Of a stretch of 13,516 nucleotides of DNA, positions 13,029 through 13,516 are shown in pieces. Under the pieces are notes generated by a model. The model ran no database searches. It worked only from the letters and a program-made list of their open reading frames with translations, and was not told the DNA's origin. The stretch's first letter is position 1, and each line of letters starts with the position of its first letter. Origin of the DNA: Gudongella sp034004165 (GTDB taxonomy: Bacteria > Bacillota > Clostridia > Tissierellales > Tissierellaceae). The stretch lies in assembly GCA_034004165.1 (NCBI GenBank), contig JAVEXI010000045.1, positions 1 to 13,516 of the forward strand, read 5' to 3'. The position numbers and the translations under genes were made by a program.

Positions 13029-13516
13029 ATGGATTATTACGCTATACCTATATCCAATTTAATTGACCAGCTTTCCAAACTGCCAGGCATTGGTAGAAAA
13101 ACTGCTCAAAGGCTTGCATTTCACATACTTGAAATGAACGACACGGAAGTTCAGAAACTGTCGTCTTCAATTGTGGAAGCTAAAGAGAAGATTGGATTTT
13201 GTGAAGTTTGCGGTAACTTGACAGACAGACCTGTATGTACAATATGCTCAGCATCTGGAAGAGACAAGTCAACTATCTGTGTTGTAGAAGGACCCAGAGA
13301 CATAGTTGCAATGGAGAAGACACGGGAATATAAGGGACTTTATCACGTCTTACACGGTACTATTTCTCCAATGGAAAATATCGGGCCTCAGGACATAAGG
13401 ATAAAAGAACTTTTAAACAGGCTGGGTGACGATACTGTTAAAGAAGTAATAATCGCTACAAATCCAACAGTTGAAGGTGAAGCGACAGCACTATATATAT
13501 CCAAGCTTATAAAGCC
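13029..13516 (+). CDS. recR: Recombination protein RecR, 3' end outside window
   Basis: RecR works with RecO (and RecF) to load RecA at single-stranded gaps. The visible 162 residues, of about 198 in the family, include the helix-hairpin-helix LSKLPGIGRKTAQRLAFHIL (16-34), the zinc finger C58/C61/C70/C73, and the Toprim core beginning CVVEGPRD (84-91) with E87. GTISPMENIGP (110-120) is also typical. GGGAG lies 8 nt before the ATG, 13 nt after the ybaB stop. No frame damage is seen up to the window edge. Confidence 0.96.
   Translation, partial: MDYYAIPISNLIDQLSKLPGIGRKTAQRLAFHILEMNDTEVQKLSSSIVEAKEKIGFCEVCGNLTDRPVCTICSASGRDKSTICVVEGPRDIVAMEKTREYKGLYHVLHGTISPMENIGPQDIRIKELLNRLGDDTVKEVIIATNPTVEGEATALYISKLIK

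Overview
The window looks like a chromosomal piece of a low-GC, anaerobic Gram-positive bacterium, most likely a member of the Clostridia. The reasons are a large (about 268 nt) SRP RNA with an Alu domain of the Bacillus/Clostridium type, a tRNA-Trp-responsive T-box leader, strong AGGAGG-type ribosome binding sites, the dnaX-ybaB-recR gene order, and a UGA-containing SelW-like selenoprotein gene of the kind found in amino-acid-fermenting clostridia. The genus cannot be fixed from the sequence alone.

Layout. (1) 1-1386: a plus-strand membrane-anchored beta-propeller-like protein (DUF5050-type repeats) whose 5' end may be damaged. (2) 1398-2562: an AT-rich minus-strand pair, a DUF6036-like nucleotidyltransferase fold protein and a small overlapping partner, resembling a toxin-antitoxin module and flanked by near-identical palindromic repeats. 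(3) 2510-8564: a complete type I restriction-modification operon on the minus strand, promoter-hsdM-hsdS-hsdR-terminator. hsdS is split into two out-of-frame halves by a (GACT)14 tetranucleotide tract, and it also carries three 12-bp ELTA/TAEL-coding repeats in its central spacer. (4) 8592-9100: an orphan double zinc-ribbon protein with its own promoter and terminator. (5) 9108-9558: a perfect sigma-A promoter driving tRNA-Ser(GGA) followed after 2 nt by the SRP RNA and a terminator. (6) 9610-10519: the tryptophan transporter gene trpP under a Trp T-box riboswitch. (7) 10633-10969: a 79-codon SelW/Rdx-family selenoprotein gene with an in-frame UGA and a SECIS-like hairpin. The stretch 10520-10673 holds no gene I can support, only a 13-bp palindrome. 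(8) 10997-13516: dnaX-ybaB-recR; recR runs off the window.

The two most notable items are the doubly repeat-controlled hsdS and the selenoprotein. In hsdS, tract length should decide whether one full two-domain specificity subunit (393 aa at 15 copies, 389 aa at 12) or a 205-aa half subunit is made, while the 12-bp repeats could set the spacing of the recognition site. That would make the system a candidate epigenetic switch. The selenoprotein gene would be missed, or called a pseudogene, by ordinary gene finding. All coordinates, frames and motif positions were worked out by hand; no database search was run.
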